This document shows positions 23,524-31,908 of a DNA stretch of 41,906 nucleotides, one piece after another. The notes under the pieces were generated by a model that saw only the letters and a list, made by a program, of their open reading frames with translations, was not told where the DNA came from and did no database searches. The position numbers were made by a program, and so were the translations under genes. This stretch comes from Spirochaetia bacterium (GTDB lineage Bacteria > Spirochaetota > Spirochaetia > Treponematales > Breznakiellaceae). Position 1 is the stretch's first letter; each line of letters starts with the position of its first letter. The stretch lies in NCBI GenBank assembly GCA_025997795.1, contig BNVB01000016.1, positions 1-41,906 on the forward strand, read 5' to 3'.

Positions 23524-24438
23524 ATGTCAGTTATTTCTATGAAGCAGCTTTTGAAACATGCCCGGAGCAACCGCTATGCGGTGGGTTATTTTGAATCATG
23601 GAACATGGATTCAGTTCTTGCGGTCGCCGATGCGGCAGCGAGAACCCAATCGCCGGTAATCATAGGTTTTGGGGGATTGTTCCTGGGAAACCCCCGGCGG
23701 AGAACAGAAGAAAATATCCGGCACTACGGCGCCCTCGCACGGGCTGTGGCAGAAGACAGTCCCGTTCCCATGGCAATACTCTTAAATGAGGCCGACCGTA
23801 TGCCTATGCTTATCAAGGCTTTGGGCTGCGGTTTCAATGCGGTAATGTACCAGGACCCCGCTGTTTCCTTCGAGGAAACCCTAAAAGCAAATCAATACCT
23901 GGTGCCTATCGCCCATGCCTTCGGCGCCGATGTAGAAGCCGAGGTTGGAGAATTGCCTTGCGCCGATATTACTTCAGGGAATGTTTCCCAAGGGCAGATG
24001 ACCGATCCCGAACAGGCGCTGCGCTTTGTAAAGGAGACCGGTATAGATGCACTGGCCATTGCCGTGGGCAATGTTCACCTTCTTGAGGGTGAAAACGCCA
24101 GTCTGGATTTTGATCTTATCGAAAAAATACACCGCAGCATTGACATACCGCTGGTGTTGCACGGCGGTACGGGCTTGTCCCCCGACAGTCTAAAGCATGC
24201 GATTGAATTGGGTATGTGTAAAATCAATGTCGGTACGGCCCTTAAACGGATCTACATTAATTCCCTGCATAATTATCTAAAGGTTAATCCGGTTAACGAA
24301 ATGAACATCCATGAAATTGTAGGTATAGGCGGGGAACATGATATGCTCTGCGCCGCCCGTGAAGAGGTAGCCTGCAAAATCGCAGAAATGATGGAATCCT
24401 TTGGATGCGCCGGTCGTGCCGGGGAATTGGCGAGGTAA
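23524..24438 (+). CDS. Class II fructose-bisphosphate aldolase homologue with altered active site
   Basis: A 304-residue TIM-barrel protein of the FbaA/GatY/IolJ family, with YAVGYFESWNMDS near the start, EAEVGELP, GNVHLL (zinc His) and VLHGGTGL (zinc His), then KINVGTALK (phosphate binding). In the family the catalytic Asp and first zinc His lie in HLDH; here the matching residues 86-89 are L-L-N-E, so Asp is Asn and His is Glu. GFNAVMYQDP follows where GFxSVMxDxS is usual. A standard class II reaction is doubtful; a lyase with a different substrate is possible. It sits between E1beta and E2, 25 and 5 bases away, so it is part of the operon. Confidence 0.82.
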   Translation: MSVISMKQLLKHARSNRYAVGYFESWNMDSVLAVADAAARTQSPVIIGFGGLFLGNPRRRTEENIRHYGALARAVAEDSPVPMAILLNEADRMPMLIKALGCGFNAVMYQDPAVSFEETLKANQYLVPIAHAFGADVEAEVGELPCADITSGNVSQGQMTDPEQALRFVKETGIDALAIAVGNVHLLEGENASLDFDLIEKIHRSIDIPLVLHGGTGLSPDSLKHAIELGMCKINVGTALKRIYINSLHNYLKVNPVNEMNIHEIVGIGGEHDMLCAAREEVACKIAEMMESFGCAGRAGELAR

Positions 24439-24443
24439 CAGAT

Positions 24444-25646
24444 ATGGGCACCAACATAAACATGCCCTCGGCAGGGCAGACAACCAATGAGCTGCTAGTA
24501 ACCGCGTGGCATAAGAACATCGGCGATACTGTACACCGTGGGGACGTATTATTTTCCATCGAATCTGATAAGGCAACGATGGATATTGAAAGTTATGCAG
24601 AAGGTACCCTGCTAAGGATGTTTCACGAGGTTGGTGATACGGTAAGTGTTGGTGAACCAATGGCGTATATCGGTGCCGAGGGAGAGAGCGCACCGGAAAA
24701 ACAACAAGAAGATGTTGATGACTATGTTCCTATACCAACAGCGGGCGGGCAGAAATACGCTGCCGTACAAGAATCGGCTTCCCCCAAGATACCTGAAAGT
24801 TATCCAGGCACTCCATCAAAGATCACCGCCTCCCCTGCGGCGAGAAAAGCCGCAGCCGATGCGGGAATTACGCTTAAGCAGGTCGCCGATGAAACCGGCC
24901 GCCTCCCGGTTAAACGGTCTGATGTCATGAAAGCACTGGAAAACAAAACAGGTGAAGAACAATATACGGTTTCTCCCGCATCCCCCATGCGCAAGACAAT
25001 CGCCGGGCGTATGATGGAAAGCGTTACCGGCGCCCCCCAGTATTTCGTTTCCGTGGAAATAAACATGGAAGCGGTAATCGCTTTGCGTACAAAACTCAAT
25101 GGGCATCTCAAGGAAACCGGTATAAAAGTGGCTTACCACGACATTCTGATGAAGTGTGCCTGTGTTGCCATCAAAAGCCACCCATTGATCAACTCCAGTT
25201 ATGATAATGGAAACATCCGAAGCTATCGCCATGTACACTTTGCCCTGGCGGTAGGGTTACCCGGAGGACTGGTTGTTCCGGTACTGCAGGATGTGGATTG
25301 CCGCAGTATAACAGAGATAGCCGAGGGAAATGCCCGCAATATTGAACGCGCCCGTTCGGGAAGCCTGAAACCTGAGGAAATGTCCGGCAGTACGATTACT
25401 TTATCAAACCTTGGAATGTATGGGGTGGATTCTTTTACCGCCATATTGAACCGGCCCGAAGCATGCATACTCGCCGCTTCGGGCATATTGGAAAAACCGG
25501 TGGTACGTAATGGCGTAGTTACCGCCGGTCAGGTGATGACCCTGACCGGAACCTTTGATCACCGGCTTATCGACGGCGCCGAGGGAGCCGCATTCTTGCA
25601 GGATCTCAAACGTTTTGTTGAACAACCGGAACTGCTGCTGCTTTGA
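24444..25646 (+). CDS. Dihydrolipoamide acyltransferase (E2) of the 2-oxoacid/acetoin dehydrogenase complex
   Basis: A 400-residue E2 core subunit. Residues 1-80 are a lipoyl domain with the lipoylated K43 in ESDKATMDIES. Residues 128-165 are the E3-binding domain (ASPAARKAAADAGITLKQV). The catalytic domain starts near 178 and ends with TFDHRLIDGAEGAAFL, containing the HxxxDG motif. ATG 24444, with GAGG upstream, lies 5 bases past the aldolase stop. It transfers the acyl group to CoA. Lipoate attachment must come from genes outside the window. Confidence 0.92.
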   Translation: MGTNINMPSAGQTTNELLVTAWHKNIGDTVHRGDVLFSIESDKATMDIESYAEGTLLRMFHEVGDTVSVGEPMAYIGAEGESAPEKQQEDVDDYVPIPTAGGQKYAAVQESASPKIPESYPGTPSKITASPAARKAAADAGITLKQVADETGRLPVKRSDVMKALENKTGEEQYTVSPASPMRKTIAGRMMESVTGAPQYFVSVEINMEAVIALRTKLNGHLKETGIKVAYHDILMKCACVAIKSHPLINSSYDNGNIRSYRHVHFALAVGLPGGLVVPVLQDVDCRSITEIAEGNARNIERARSGSLKPEEMSGSTITLSNLGMYGVDSFTAILNRPEACILAASGILEKPVVRNGVVTAGQVMTLTGTFDHRLIDGAEGAAFLQDLKRFVEQPELLLL

Positions 25647-25657
25647 TGGAGAGTGTA

Positions 25658-27061
25658 ATGAATAACAGAAATGAAACCTACGATGTCGCTGTTGTGGGAG
25701 GCGGCCCCGGCGGATACAGCGCTGCCATACGTGCAGCCCAAGCAGGCAAAAAAGTTATCCTGTTTGAGCAGGAGAAGCTGGGCGGTGTCTGTCTGAATGT
25801 AGGTTGTATCCCCACCAAATATCTCCTGGAAAAAGCGGCGTTGGTGGATCGTATTGCCAGGGATACGCAAAACAATATTTTTCGGGAAGCCGGTCTTTTC
25901 AGCTGGAAGAAAATACAGTCCGGAAAAGATACGGCGGTTAAGAAACTTGTTTCCGGTGTTGAAGGAATTGTCGCCGGCCATAAAATTAAAATAGTCAAGG
26001 GGCATGCAAAAGTAAACAGGGCCGGGACGGTGGAAGGTCCCAACGGGGAAGAATTTTTGGCAGACTCCATAATTCTTGCAACAGGTTCAAGACCTGTTAT
26101 GCCTCCAATCCCCGGAGCCGATAACCCCAATGTATTGGACAGTTCCGGCGCCTTGATGCAGGGAAACATACCCCGCAGCTTAGTCATCATCGGGGGCGGC
26201 GTCATCGGTCTGGAGTTTGCCAGCATATACGGCGCCATGGGTTCCGAAGTTACGGTTCTGGAAATGCTCCCCGCTTTGCTTCCCAATGAAGACAGCGATC
26301 TTTCTCTTGCGCTTAGGCAGGCCATGGAAAAACGAGGCATCCACATACACATCGGCGTTCGTGTGGAAGAGATCACCCCGGATGGTGACGGCTGTACTGT
26401 CAGGTATGGTACGAATGATAAACAAAAAACAATCACGGCCGATAAGATCCTGGCGGCTGTCGGCCGCAAACCAAATTTGGAAGGCATTGATGTTTCCGCA
26501 TTGGGGCTCAAGCTTGACGGAAAAGGTTATATTGCGGCAAACAAACGGCAGGAAACGTCGGTACCCGGAATTTATGCGGCGGGGGATGTGACCGGCGGCT
26601 GGCAGCTTGCCCACGCCGCCTATGCAGAAGCTGATACTGCCGTGGCAAACTGCACCGGCGGATCGGTGGAAACGAGTTATGAAACGATTCCCCGCTGTAT
26701 TTACAGTCTTCCCCAATTGGCCTCCGTTGGCGCCGCCGAGCAGCAATTGAAAGAAAAAAACATTGGATATAAAAAAGGAGTTGTTCCTTATATGTCCAAT
26801 GGTAAAGCAATTGTATCGGAAGAACCGGAGGGCTTTGTAAAAATACTATGCGCAGAAAAAACCGGTGAAGTTTTAGGGGTCCATATGATGGGCAGTCACG
26901 CCACGGAGCTGCTTTCACCGGCGCTTGTGGCGATGAACATGCATGCGACAGTGGAAACACTTGCAGGAATGATATTTCCGCACCCGACCCTTTCGGAACT
27001 CTTTAAGGAAGCGGCGATGGCCTGTATGGACAGGGCGCTGCATAGCAAGCCATCCCGGTAA
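25658..27061 (+). CDS. lpdA: Dihydrolipoamide dehydrogenase (E3)
   Basis: A 467-residue FAD enzyme that re-oxidises the E2 lipoyl group and reduces NAD+. It shows the FAD motif VVGGGPGGYSAA, the redox disulfide C45-LNVG-C50, the ATGSRP segment, the NAD motif IIGGGVIGLEFA, GIYAAGDVTGG, and the C-terminal catalytic HPTLSE. ATG 25658 follows GGAG; TTG 25643 and ATG 25646 are poorer choices. It is the last gene of the operon, ending 14 bases from the convergent permease gene with no evident terminator between. Confidence 0.95.
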   Translation: MNNRNETYDVAVVGGGPGGYSAAIRAAQAGKKVILFEQEKLGGVCLNVGCIPTKYLLEKAALVDRIARDTQNNIFREAGLFSWKKIQSGKDTAVKKLVSGVEGIVAGHKIKIVKGHAKVNRAGTVEGPNGEEFLADSIILATGSRPVMPPIPGADNPNVLDSSGALMQGNIPRSLVIIGGGVIGLEFASIYGAMGSEVTVLEMLPALLPNEDSDLSLALRQAMEKRGIHIHIGVRVEEITPDGDGCTVRYGTNDKQKTITADKILAAVGRKPNLEGIDVSALGLKLDGKGYIAANKRQETSVPGIYAAGDVTGGWQLAHAAYAEADTAVANCTGGSVETSYETIPRCIYSLPQLASVGAAEQQLKEKNIGYKKGVVPYMSNGKAIVSEEPEGFVKILCAEKTGEVLGVHMMGSHATELLSPALVAMNMHATVETLAGMIFPHPTLSELFKEAAMACMDRALHSKPSR

Positions 27062-27075
27062 TTTAAACCTTTACT

Positions 27076-28239
27076 TTATTTGCCTTTCTTTTGATTCGCT
27101 ACATCAAACCAGACTGCAATGATAAGCACAAGGCCCTTAACGATGTTTTGATAATAATAGGTTATATTCAAAAGACTCATGCCGTTATCCAGACAGGCGA
27201 TGATGAGAACCCCTATGATCGCTCCAAACATGGTACCCTTTCCGCCAACCAGGCTCGTACCGCCGATAACACAGGCGGAAATAACATCCATTTCGTAGGA
27301 TGTTCCGGCTACGGCAACCGCGCTGCCCAGGCGGGAGGTAAGCATAATACCCGAAATAGCAGAAAGGATACCGGATATCACATAGAGAATTAAGACATGT
27401 TTATTAACGTTAATCCCCGTTAGTTTAGCGGCTTCCATATTGCCGCCAATGGCATAGACCCGTCTGCCGAACCGGGTTTTTTGTGCAATAAACGTAAAAA
27501 TCAGGACAACCGCAATAAGGATAATCACCGGTGTTGGGATCCCCCTAAAGCTTACCATCATATATATAAATACTCCGACCAGGGCAAATTCAACCAGGAT
27601 TTTGATAATGGTTACGCTGATTTTTTCATTGGTAAAACCGTATTTTGCCCGGGAGGATCGTTTTTGAAAATTATAAACAAGAATTCCCAGGGCGATAATT
27701 ACGGCTACAATATAATTCAAAATATTTGGCAGATAACTTTGACTGATAGCGAGAAAATCATCTTTGATGTGGTTTATGGTTAAGCCCTGGGTGATAACAA
27801 GGTACAATCCCCTTAGGGCCATCATGTTTCCCAGGGTGACAATAAAGGAGGGCACTTTCCGGTAGGCAACCCAGAATCCCTGCCATAAGCCGATTAACAC
27901 ACCAACCACAACGGCTGCTAAAATTGCCACGGGGGTGCTCATCCCAAACCATACCTGTAATACCGCTGCAATACCGCCGGTAAGGGCCAGGGCGGAACCG
28001 ACCGCAAGGTCGAAATTACCGGATACAATAAGCAGCACCATCCCCATGGCAAGTACGCCGATTATGGACAGCGACCGGAACAGGTTGGAAAGATTTCTGG
28101 GGGCAAAAAATATACCCCGTGTCAGGATCTGAAACATAATGGCAATCACGATCAGCGCAAAAACCATGGTATAGGTTCTTATATTAGCGCCATTGAGTAA
28201 TAAATATTTTTTGTTTCCCTGTTGATTTGCGGCGTTCAT
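27076..28239 (-). CDS. XylH-like sugar ABC transporter permease
   Basis: A 387-residue membrane protein with about ten helices, of the BPD_transp_2 (RbsC/XylH) family. The length and the TRGIFFAPRNLSNLFRS, GMVLLIVSGNFDLAVGS and TLGNMMALRGLYLV segments are nearest to the D-xylose permease XylH. AGGGGGGA precedes ATG 28239. It is the last gene of the xylF-xylG-xylH-like operon and converges on the dehydrogenase operon. Substrate is inferred to be a pentose or similar sugar from family likeness only. Confidence 0.88.
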   Translation of the reverse strand: MNAANQQGNKKYLLLNGANIRTYTMVFALIVIAIMFQILTRGIFFAPRNLSNLFRSLSIIGVLAMGMVLLIVSGNFDLAVGSALALTGGIAAVLQVWFGMSTPVAILAAVVVGVLIGLWQGFWVAYRKVPSFIVTLGNMMALRGLYLVITQGLTINHIKDDFLAISQSYLPNILNYIVAVIIALGILVYNFQKRSSRAKYGFTNEKISVTIIKILVEFALVGVFIYMMVSFRGIPTPVIILIAVVLIFTFIAQKTRFGRRVYAIGGNMEAAKLTGINVNKHVLILYVISGILSAISGIMLTSRLGSAVAVAGTSYEMDVISACVIGGTSLVGGKGTMFGAIIGVLIIACLDNGMSLLNITYYYQNIVKGLVLIIAVWFDVANQKKGK

Positions 28240-28251
28240 GAATCCCCCCTG

Positions 28252-29754
28252 TTATATTAGTTTCGCCATAATTGCTTCTTCGCTTGCTTTTTCATTATCA
28301 AATTCAGCCGTTATCCGGCCTTCGTTCAGCACCAGTATTCTGTCGCTCATGCCCAATATTTCCGGCAATTCAGAGGAAATCATAATAATGCCGATCCCTT
28401 CATTTTTTAATTCATTCATCAGGGTGTAAATTTCGTATTTTGCACCTACATCAATTCCCCTGGTTGGTTCATCAAATATCAGTATCTTTGGTTTTACCAA
28501 AAGCCATTTTGCTATTACCACCTTCTGCTGGTTCCCTCCGGAAAGGTTCATCACCTTAGTCTCCAGAGACGGGGTTTTTATCCTGGTCTTTTTTGACATT
28601 TCATCGGCATTAAGAATTGCCAGATTTTCATTAACCACGCCCATGGCAGTGTATTTATCCAAATTTACCATTATGACATTGTCCTTAACGGAACCAATAA
28701 GATTCAGGGCGTTTCTTTTTCGATCCTCGGTGATAAGTCCAAATCCAGAGTTGATTGCATCCTGGGGTTTTCTGATTTTGACCTTTTTCCCCTCAACAAA
28801 GATCTCCCCCGTAAAGTTACCCTTAAAGTCTCCAAAGATGCTGTTAAAAAGCTCCGTCCGGCCTGCGCCCATAAGTCCGGCGATTCCCAAAGTCTCTCCC
28901 CGTTTTAGGCTAAAGTTGATATGGTCCAGCATTATTTTGGAATTATCGTCAAATCTGGTGATGGTAATATCCTTTACTTCCAGTACCACATCATTGTACT
29001 TAACCGGCTGTTTGGGGGGAAATCTGATTGACATATCCCTGCCCACCATCATTTTGATGATCTTCTGCTCATCCAGTTCTTTGGCCGGTTTGGTATCTAT
29101 GGTCTTTCCATCCCTGATTACGGTTACATCATCACATATTGAAAGGACTTCATTGAGCTTATGGGATATATAGATGCAGGACACCCCCTTGTTCCGTAGT
29201 TCCTTAAGCAGGCCAAGGAGGTGTTCCGTATCCTTATCGGTAAGAGATGCAGAAGGTTCATCAAGAATCAAAATTTTTGCCCGAAGAGAAAGGACCTTGG
29301 CAATTTCGATCAATTGCTGTTTGCCTATTCCCAAATTTTTCAATAGGGTTTCGGGATTTTCGTTAAGTCCGACTTCCTTCATCCATTTTACGGCATTGGA
29401 ATGCATCCTGTCCTTGCTCACAATCCTTTCGATTGTGGGCAAGGAGATGTTTTCGGCAATGGTTAATTCCGGAAACAGCATCAATTCCTGGTAAATGACC
29501 GCAATTCCGGCATTAACCGAGTCCCGCTCGTTTCTGAAAGCCCGCTGTTCACCATGTACGGAGACCTGTCCTTGAAAGGTCCCATGGGGATACACACCGC
29601 TTAAAACTTTTATCAGCGTGGATTTCCCCGCTCCGTTTTCGCCCACCAGTCCAAGGATGGTCCCCTTTCTGAGGGCGATATCAACATGATCCAGCGCCAA
29701 TACACCGGGAAATGACTTTACAATGTTTTCCATTTTTAAGATGTACTCATCCAT
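28252..29754 (-). CDS. XylG-like sugar ABC transporter ATP-binding protein
   Basis: A 500-residue protein with two tandem ABC domains, as in RbsA/XylG/MglA. Domain 1 has Walker A GENGAGKST and Walker B ILILDEPSASL. Domain 2 has the degenerate Walker A GLMGAGRTE typical of the family, the signature LSGGNQQKVVIAKWL and Walker B ILIFDEPTRGIDV. It powers uptake with the permease 12 bases downstream and the binding protein encoded 42 bases upstream. Confidence 0.92.
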   Translation of the reverse strand: MDEYILKMENIVKSFPGVLALDHVDIALRKGTILGLVGENGAGKSTLIKVLSGVYPHGTFQGQVSVHGEQRAFRNERDSVNAGIAVIYQELMLFPELTIAENISLPTIERIVSKDRMHSNAVKWMKEVGLNENPETLLKNLGIGKQQLIEIAKVLSLRAKILILDEPSASLTDKDTEHLLGLLKELRNKGVSCIYISHKLNEVLSICDDVTVIRDGKTIDTKPAKELDEQKIIKMMVGRDMSIRFPPKQPVKYNDVVLEVKDITITRFDDNSKIMLDHINFSLKRGETLGIAGLMGAGRTELFNSIFGDFKGNFTGEIFVEGKKVKIRKPQDAINSGFGLITEDRKRNALNLIGSVKDNVIMVNLDKYTAMGVVNENLAILNADEMSKKTRIKTPSLETKVMNLSGGNQQKVVIAKWLLVKPKILIFDEPTRGIDVGAKYEIYTLMNELKNEGIGIIMISSELPEILGMSDRILVLNEGRITAEFDNEKASEEAIMAKLI

Positions 29755-29796
29755 TTTCTTTGTCCTTTCCCGTATTACCAGCGCTGCTTCGGGTTT

Positions 29797-30822
29797 CTAC
29801 TTGGCGTTTCCATATACATCCGCACGGGAAGCAATTCCGGCATTGATAACCTTTTCATCTATGTTGTTCTTATCAATGATCACAGGGGCTATCATGAGTG
29901 CCGGTACCTGCTTATACCCGTTGTCAATAGTACCGTTTGTAACTACCGTTTCTCCCTTCGCTGCCGCTATGGCTGTGGCCATAAAACCCCTCGCAATAGC
30001 AGCGTCATCCCGGAGAACCGTAAAGGTCTGCTTACCTTCCACAATCCGCTGATAAGCCACGGTTTCTCCATCCTGGCCGCAGGTAAGAACCTTGCCGGCT
30101 AATCCACGGGCTTCCAGCGCCTGGGTAACTCCGGTACAAAGACCATCATTCATTATCATGACCACGTCAATCTTATCCTGATTAACGGTTAGAATGTTTT
30201 CCATATACCTAAGAGCGATATTCGGATCCCAGTTATCGCACCGTTCATCCGCTACAAGCTGTATGGCACCGCTGTTCATATAGGGCTGGATCCTTTCCAC
30301 ATAGGAGTCATGCCAAATAATACAGTTGGGATCCGTAGGAGCACCGCCAATTATAGCCCATTTGCCTTCCGCTTTTTGTTTCAGCATATACTCTACTTGC
30401 ATATAACCAATGACGGAATTATCTACCCCGACATAATAAGGATAATCTTCATTGGCAATGAGCCTGTCGACAACGATTAAAGGAATACCCGCTTCTTTAC
30501 AGCCCTGGACAATCGGCTTACAGGCGTCCGCGTTCATGGCCTCAATAACTATGGCATCAACCCCCTGGGATATCAGGTTTTCCGCCTGCCGCAGCTGAAC
30601 CTGTTCGTCGCTGTCCGCACTTTGGAAAACCACGTTTACACCGTTTTCTTCCCCAAAGGCCAGCGCGAAATCCCGCTGCCGTACCCGGGTTTCTACACCC
30701 AGAAAATCAAACAACACTCCGATAGTCAGCTTGTCGCTCTTTTTTTCGGCACCCTTGGAACAACCCGTAAAAGACAGCCCCATTAGGACTGCCAGACCCA
30801 GTAAAAAAACGCTTTTCTTCAT
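29797..30822 (-). CDS. XylF-like sugar-binding lipoprotein
   Basis: A 341-residue periplasmic binding protein (Peripla_BP_4). The signal ends in the lipobox FTGC near residue 21. The mature part begins KLTIGVLFDFLGVETRVRQRD and shows QAENLISQGVDAIVIEA, LIVVDRLI and VVMIMNDGLCTG, nearest to the D-xylose-binding protein. GGGGGAAAG precedes ATG 30822. It is first in the operon behind a promoter nearly identical to that of the isomerase operon. Confidence 0.88.
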   Translation of the reverse strand: MKKSVFLLGLAVLMGLSFTGCSKGAEKKSDKLTIGVLFDFLGVETRVRQRDFALAFGEENGVNVVFQSADSDEQVQLRQAENLISQGVDAIVIEAMNADACKPIVQGCKEAGIPLIVVDRLIANEDYPYYVGVDNSVIGYMQVEYMLKQKAEGKWAIIGGAPTDPNCIIWHDSYVERIQPYMNSGAIQLVADERCDNWDPNIALRYMENILTVNQDKIDVVMIMNDGLCTGVTQALEARGLAGKVLTCGQDGETVAYQRIVEGKQTFTVLRDDAAIARGFMATAIAAAKGETVVTNGTIDNGYKQVPALMIAPVIIDKNNIDEKVINAGIASRADVYGNAK

Positions 30823-30889
30823 TTTCTTTCCCCCACAACTCCAGTTTTACTATAAAACCATACGGCTTTATCTTCTAATGTTGTAATAA

Positions 30890-30924
30890 GCTCAATTATA
30901 TATCCATATAAGAACATTAGTCAA
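30890..30924 (-). promoter_or_regulatory. Promoter and operator of the xylFGH-like operon, matching the isomerase promoter
   Basis: On the minus strand TTGACT (30924-30919) and TATAAT (30900-30895), 18 bp apart, enclose ATGTTCTTATA. The block TTGAC-AATGTTCTTATA-GATATATAATTGAGC is almost the same as at 20850-20884, the main difference being one inserted base and a substitution in the spacer. This ties the two operons to one regulator. Confidence 0.75.
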
Positions 30925-30977
30925 GCAAAATTTTCAATAAAAAGCACAAATTTTATTGAATTTTCTCAAATATGGGT

Positions 30978-31007
30978 GTAATATAACATATAGGAACATT
31001 ATAGAAC
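30978..31007. promoter_or_regulatory. Operator-like sites upstream of the DeoR-family gene
   Basis: GTAATATAACA (30978-30988) is the inverse of the site in the kinase promoter. TATAGGAAC (30989-30997) and TATAGAAC (31000-31007) are direct repeats 11 bases apart and match, inverted, the GTTCTTATA of the two shared promoters. They lie in the divergent region and could also mediate autoregulation. Confidence 0.5.
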
Positions 31008-31023
31008 GCTTTTGTAAATAATC

Positions 31024-31052
31024 TTGACGAGTATGTTGCAATATGGTATGTT
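31024..31052 (+). promoter_or_regulatory. Promoter of the DeoR-family regulator gene
   Basis: TTGACG (31024-31029) and TATGTT (31047-31052) with 17 bp between. Transcription would start near 31059, about 40 bases before ATG 31100. Confidence 0.55.
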
Positions 31053-31099
31053 TTTTAAGTGTTGCACTTTGTCGACAGGTGCAGGCAAGGTAAGCAAAC

Positions 31100-31873
31100 A
31101 TGGTCAAATCTTTACGTCATAAAAACATACTGGAACTGCTTAACAGCAAGGGCGCCGTGTCCATTTCCGAGATGGCCGATACCTTTGGCGCCTCAATGAT
31201 GACCATCCGCAGGGATATTGATGCCTTAGAAAAGGGCGGTAAGGTGTGCAAAATGCACGGTTTTGCAACCCTGGCCGGCGAAGCCGGACAACCCTCCTAT
31301 CAGGAGAGGGTTAGTGAATTCAATGAAGAAAAAAACTGTATTGGCAAAGCAGCCGCAGCAATGATACAACGGGACAGCATCGTACTGTTCGATGCCAGTA
31401 CTTCATCCCTGGCGGTGGCGCAGTACATTCCGGAGGATTTGGAATTTACGGCTATTACCACCGGTCTGATGACCGCCACAGCGCTTTGCAACCGTACAAA
31501 GGCAAATATCATCTGCATAGGAGGAAACGTACACCATTCATCCTATTCAGCGATCAACTATATGGCAGCGGAGATGCTTGGCCGCTTCCATGCGGACCTT
31601 GCGTTTATCTCCACAACGGCCATATCCCTGCCCGAAGGTCTGTTTGAAATGTACCTCCCTCTTATCGAAATAAAAAAGGCCATTGTTGCTCATTCTGACC
31701 GGACGGTACTGTTGGTAGACCACAGCAAATTCAGCGCAAAAGCGCTGTGCCTCTCCATTCCGCTTCAAGATATAAGTCTTGTCATCACCGATAATGAGAC
31801 GCCGGAGGAAACGCTGAACAAGCTTACGGAGATGGGTAAAGAATACCGCATAGTATCCAAGGAGAGCCGGTAA
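31100..31873 (+). CDS. DeoR-family transcriptional regulator
   Basis: A 257-residue repressor-type protein. Residues 1-57 are the DeoR winged helix (RHKNILELLNSKGAVSISEMA, TFGASMMTIRRDIDALEKGG). Residues 75-235 are the sugar-phosphate sensing DeoRC domain, with VLFDASTSSLAVAQYI, the ICIGGNVHHSS strand, and LLVDHSKFSAKAL. Such proteins usually respond to a phosphorylated sugar intermediate. The neighbouring and distant shared promoter sites make it the likely regulator of the 19010-30822 genes. It may also be cotranscribed with the sensing trio, 35 bases downstream. Confidence 0.9.
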   Translation: MVKSLRHKNILELLNSKGAVSISEMADTFGASMMTIRRDIDALEKGGKVCKMHGFATLAGEAGQPSYQERVSEFNEEKNCIGKAAAAMIQRDSIVLFDASTSSLAVAQYIPEDLEFTAITTGLMTATALCNRTKANIICIGGNVHHSSYSAINYMAAEMLGRFHADLAFISTTAISLPEGLFEMYLPLIEIKKAIVAHSDRTVLLVDHSKFSAKALCLSIPLQDISLVITDNETPEETLNKLTEMGKEYRIVSKESR

Positions 31874-31908
31874 ATTTTTGAAATTATCCTGATCGGCGGG
31901 GAGCTGCC

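Noticed and set aside
25678..26511. 277-codon minus-strand frame inside the E3 gene
   Set aside because: Antisense shadow of the well-conserved dihydrolipoamide dehydrogenase.
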